Assembly: GCA_017939025.1 (NCBI GenBank)
Contig: JAGBAI010000143.1
Coordinates: forward strand, 1 to 8,322
Source: Oscillospiraceae bacterium
GTDB taxonomy: Bacteria; Bacillota_A; Clostridia; Oscillospirales; Oscillospiraceae
Direction of reading: 5' to 3'
DNA: 8,322 nucleotides
Position 1 is the stretch's first letter; every line of letters starts with the position of its first letter. Shown here one piece after another: positions 6,476 through 8,322 of this stretch. The notes under the pieces are model-generated. The model was given only the letters and a program-made list of their open reading frames with translations, did no database searches and was not told the origin of the DNA. The translations under genes were made by a program, and so were the position numbers.

Positions 6476-6507
6476 ATGCCAAAATTTGTTGAAAACAGGG
6501 CATTTTT
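6476..6507 (+). terminator. Weak terminator candidate after the TIR gene
   Basis: ATGCC (6476-6480) pairs with GGCAT (6499-6503) around a long AT-rich loop and is followed by five T residues. It lies 80 bases after the TIR stop codon. The stem is only five pairs, so this is a weak call. Confidence 0.3.
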
Positions 6508-6534
6508 GCGGTAAAATAATATAATCCTGGTGAA

Positions 6535-6679
6535 TTGCAAAAGTAACTTCCAGTTTGCATGACTTACTTCCAGTTCTCCAAAGTTCTTGCAAGACTAAAT
6601 TCCGTGAAACCAAGGGTATCCCGGCAAAGCCGGAAGTTAATTTTACAAACATCATCTAAACCGGAAGTTACTCTTACAA
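6535..6679. mobile_element. 145-bp inverted-repeat element, possible IS21-like end fusion
   Basis: The outer 27 bases at 6535-6561 and 6653-6679 are inverted repeats with only about five differences, around a perfect GTAACTTCC / GGAAGTTAC core. Each end carries a second inner copy of the core, imperfect: CTTACTTCCAG near 6563-6573 on the left, and CCGGAAGTTA at 6630-6639 on the right. Multiple internal repeats at each end are typical of IS21-type elements, but the family assignment is a guess. No coding sequence lies inside, so it is non-autonomous or a deletion remnant. GAATTG occurs at both flanks (6532-6537 and 6683-6688), a possible but unproven target duplication. Confidence 0.55.
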
Positions 6680-6782
6680 AGGGAATTGAATATTGCCAGC
6701 GGATGTGTTAGCATGAATATCAACAGGACACCCACAGTAAAAACGGGCATGCCAAGCGGAGGTCGAAGCGTTTTTGCAAAAT

Positions 6783-6800
6783 TTGCAAAAGTAACTTCCA
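6783..6800. repeat. Additional copy of the element's left-end repeat
   Basis: TTGCAAAAGTAACTTCCA at 6783-6800 is identical over 18 bases to 6535-6552, in direct orientation. It lies 40 bases from the end of the IS30 transposase gene. It is either the border of a second, mostly lost element or a repeated recombinase-binding site. The stretch from 6680 to 6782 holds nothing else recognised. Confidence 0.65.
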
Positions 6801-6839
6801 CCCCTGGAAACGGATATTCCGAATGGCGGCAGCTTGTTT

Positions 6840-8132
6840 TTACTTCTTGAGTAGGCGGGGCGTCAGGTTAATATCGTTTGCGGGGATCTCCTGAATGCCG
6901 AGGAACGGCAGAATGGTTTCACCGTACAAGAAGCTGTACAACCGGTGTACGGACTGGTTATTCAGCTTCTTTCTCGTATAGGAGTTAATGTGGCTCATCA
7001 TACGCAGAATGTCGCTTTGCTGTAAGTGGTCAAAGGATGTACCCTTGGGAAGGATGCGCCGAATGAACTCATGGGTGACTTCACAGCCGCCCTTCTGGTC
7101 AGAGCGCTGTGGATCGCAGTAGAAAACCCTGCTCCGTATTTCTCCGAATTTGGTGCACTCAATGGATACGGGGTCAGTAAATTCAGTGCCTCTGTCTGTC
7201 AGGATAATTGGGAACAGACGGCAATACTGTTCGTGCCCAAGGGTTTCATACAGCCATTCAAAAACCTCCGTGACAGACCTTGCGGTATTTCGATCTCTCA
7301 GGAATGCCAGCATGAGATTCGAGTTGCGGAAGAATACCGTCAGCAGCACCTTGCCGCCTTTGCGTCCCTCGACAGAGTCAATCTCCACAACAGGAGTATC
7401 TGGATTGGCTGTTGTGTATTCAAGGAAATCCTCGTAGGTTCTTCCCAGATGACACTGCTTGTCTACCCGTACAGATGGTTTCTTCTTGCGTACTTTGTAG
7501 CGTACTTTCCTGGGCAAATCAATGTTTCCCACAGACAGAAGTCCGGCATCCACATAGTTGTAGATGGTTCTTTCGTCCAGCATAATTTCATCCGCGTTAT
7601 TCACGCAGATTTGGTGAATGGATTGTCCCTGCTTAATAAGTGGCGAGATGATCCGGTCGATCCGATCCAGTTCTGCCGGTGTTACAGCAAAACCTTGCCG
7701 AGACTCGCTGCGGGTCGCTTCATATTCTTTCTGAGCGGATTTTGCTTCGTATAGATGACGCTCCAACTTGCAGCTCTGACGCTGCTGGCAGCCGTTGCAC
7801 ACATAGGGCGGTTTGCTTAGTTTGGAGCATTGCAACTGCTGAAAGTCTGGGCATGCCTCAAAGCACTTGGCCTGATAGCAAGAATGGCAAGACTTCCCGT
7901 AGGTGAACTTGCAGGGGTGGCACAAATCGCCGTAGTGCTTGCAATCCTTGCGGATAACGCACGGATTGTATCCCCCGGCTTGTTTGAGCTTGATGTGGGT
8001 GCGGACTTCTTTGGAAATGGTTGTAGGGTCTTTCCCTAATTCTTCCGCAATGGCGGAAAAGCTTTTCCGCTCTCTGAGACCGACCTCAATGGCGATCCGG
8101 TCACTGAGGGTTAAATGTGAATTTTTAGCCAT
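6840..8132 (-). CDS. IS30-family transposase (430 aa)
   Basis: The protein catalyses cut-and-paste or circle-type movement of its element. The N-terminus (LTLSDRIAIEVGLRERKSF, then IAEELGKDPTTISKEV, residues about 8-43) is the IS30 helix-turn-helix. A cysteine-rich stretch (residues 58-121), including PPYVCNGC, suggests a metal-binding insert of the kind seen in clostridial IS30 relatives. The RNase H-like core has D252 (VVEIDSVEG), D313 (ILTDRGTEF) and E351 (DQKGGCEVTHEFIRR, followed by LPKG), so the DDE triad is intact. The chosen start, ATG at 8132, follows GGAG with a suitable spacer. The open frame extends to 8243, but that part runs through leader hairpins and reads as low-complexity sequence. 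Length fits the family, with no frameshift seen, so the element may still be active. Confidence 0.92.
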   Translation of the reverse strand: MAKNSHLTLSDRIAIEVGLRERKSFSAIAEELGKDPTTISKEVRTHIKLKQAGGYNPCVIRKDCKHYGDLCHPCKFTYGKSCHSCYQAKCFEACPDFQQLQCSKLSKPPYVCNGCQQRQSCKLERHLYEAKSAQKEYEATRSESRQGFAVTPAELDRIDRIISPLIKQGQSIHQICVNNADEIMLDERTIYNYVDAGLLSVGNIDLPRKVRYKVRKKKPSVRVDKQCHLGRTYEDFLEYTTANPDTPVVEIDSVEGRKGGKVLLTVFFRNSNLMLAFLRDRNTARSVTEVFEWLYETLGHEQYCRLFPIILTDRGTEFTDPVSIECTKFGEIRSRVFYCDPQRSDQKGGCEVTHEFIRRILPKGTSFDHLQQSDILRMMSHINSYTRKKLNNQSVHRLYSFLYGETILPFLGIQEIPANDINLTPRLLKK

Positions 8133-8173
8133 GGTTTTCTCCGTTTCTGTGCTGCCGTCATTCGGAGAAGGCG

Positions 8174-8204
8174 AAGGGGCTCTGCCCCTTAAACCCCGAG
8201 GTTT
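8174..8204 (-). promoter_or_regulatory. Tandem hairpins in the transposase leader
   Basis: AAGGGGC/GCCCCTT (8174-8180 with 8184-8190, three-base loop) is immediately followed by AAACC/GGTTT (8191-8195 with 8200-8204). Both lie 40-70 bases upstream of the transposase start, in its probable transcript. A role in limiting transposase expression or halting incoming transcription is inferred. Confidence 0.45.
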
Positions 8205-8213
8205 ATCGCTTTT

Positions 8214-8271
8214 GTTTCCAGGAAGGCAGCAAAAAAGCAGCACCTGTTGAAGATGCTGCCTTCCTGCAAAC
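8214..8271 (-). promoter_or_regulatory. Alternative hairpins resembling a terminator/antiterminator switch
   Basis: Read on the minus strand, the arm at 8266-8255 can pair in two exclusive ways. Pairing with 8230-8219 gives a perfect 12-base stem, extendable with one mismatch to about 8214/8271. Alternatively 8259-8254 pairs with 8242-8237 (GCAGCA/TGCTGC), and the transcript then runs straight into six U residues (8236-8231), a minimal intrinsic terminator. The structure lies upstream of the transposase and could protect it from outside transcription. Confidence 0.45.
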
Positions 8272-8322
8272 CCTATGTGCCGCTCAGGTCGCTCCTCAGC
8301 GTTGCCCTATCCTGCGCATAGG
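8272..8322. repeat. Inverted repeat at the window edge
   Basis: CCTATGTGC (8272-8280) pairs with GCGCATAGG (8314-8322), with one T-G wobble, enclosing a GC-rich apex. It could be part of the IS30 element's end or of its target. The window stops here, so this cannot be decided. Confidence 0.4.

Larger units (their letters stand above)
6801..8322 (-). mobile_element. IS30-family insertion sequence, borders not resolved
   Basis: An IS30-type transposase with a structured leader occupies this stretch. I could not find a convincing pair of terminal inverted repeats or a target duplication. The left border must lie between the repeat ending at 6800 and the stop codon at 6840-6842; the right border may lie at or beyond the window edge. 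Confidence 0.45.

Noticed and set aside
6397..6839. CRISPR array suggested by repeated short motifs
   Set aside because: The repeats occur in both orientations with irregular spacing and only about five copies. They form an inverted-repeat element, not direct repeats with uniform spacers.
7026..7754. 242-aa plus-strand open frame
   Set aside because: Antisense shadow of the IS30 transposase, whose catalytic motifs are intact on the minus strand.
8133..8243. N-terminal extension of the transposase reading frame to 8243
   Set aside because: It covers leader hairpins and lacks family similarity. The ATG at 8132 has a good ribosome binding site and starts directly before the conserved helix-turn-helix region.

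Overview
This window looks like a chromosomal segment of an anaerobic gut-type Firmicute, probably class Clostridia. The reasons are strong AGGAGG-type ribosome binding sites, an oxygen-sensitive 2-hydroxyacyl-CoA dehydratase operon, clostridial-style IS30 transposase features and TTGAxx/TATAAT promoters. The exact genus cannot be read from the sequence. Base composition is a patchwork: the dehydratase operon is GC-rich, the regulator and kinase genes are intermediate, and the TIR gene is AT-rich.

Left part (1-3571): an AT-rich leader with a sigma-A-like promoter precedes four tightly spaced plus-strand genes. The first two encode paralogous subunits of the benzoyl-CoA reductase / 2-hydroxyglutaryl-CoA dehydratase (HgdB) family (399 and 536 aa). 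Each keeps three cysteines at the spacing expected for a [4Fe-4S] cluster. They are followed by a 52-aa single-pass membrane peptide and an 88-aa protein with six cysteines. The ATP-dependent activator that these enzymes need is not in the window.

Middle (3572-4283): no credible gene. This stretch holds a weak terminator, a pair of TGCACCCCA direct repeats, two strong tandem terminator-like hairpins and a very good promoter. A perfect palindrome sits between the -35 and -10 boxes of that promoter.

Central module (4284-6396): three translationally coupled genes with 1-base and 4-base overlaps. They encode an AbrB-like DNA-binding protein with a long C-terminal extension, a compact HipA/CtkA-type kinase, and a protein with a KOW-like N-terminus and a C-terminal TIR domain that keeps the candidate catalytic glutamate. 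The layout resembles a toxin-antitoxin kinase pair to which a TIR effector has been attached. This is the best candidate in the window for an undescribed defence or stress system. The function is inferred; only the domain motifs and gene arrangement are seen.

Right part (6397-8322): mobile-element territory. A 145-bp inverted-repeat element, possibly the fused ends of an IS21-like element, is followed by another copy of its end repeat. Then comes a minus-strand IS30-family transposase with intact D, D, E residues. Its leader can fold into alternative structures resembling a terminator/antiterminator switch. The mobile remnants and the GC changes suggest that the central module lies in an accessory locus.
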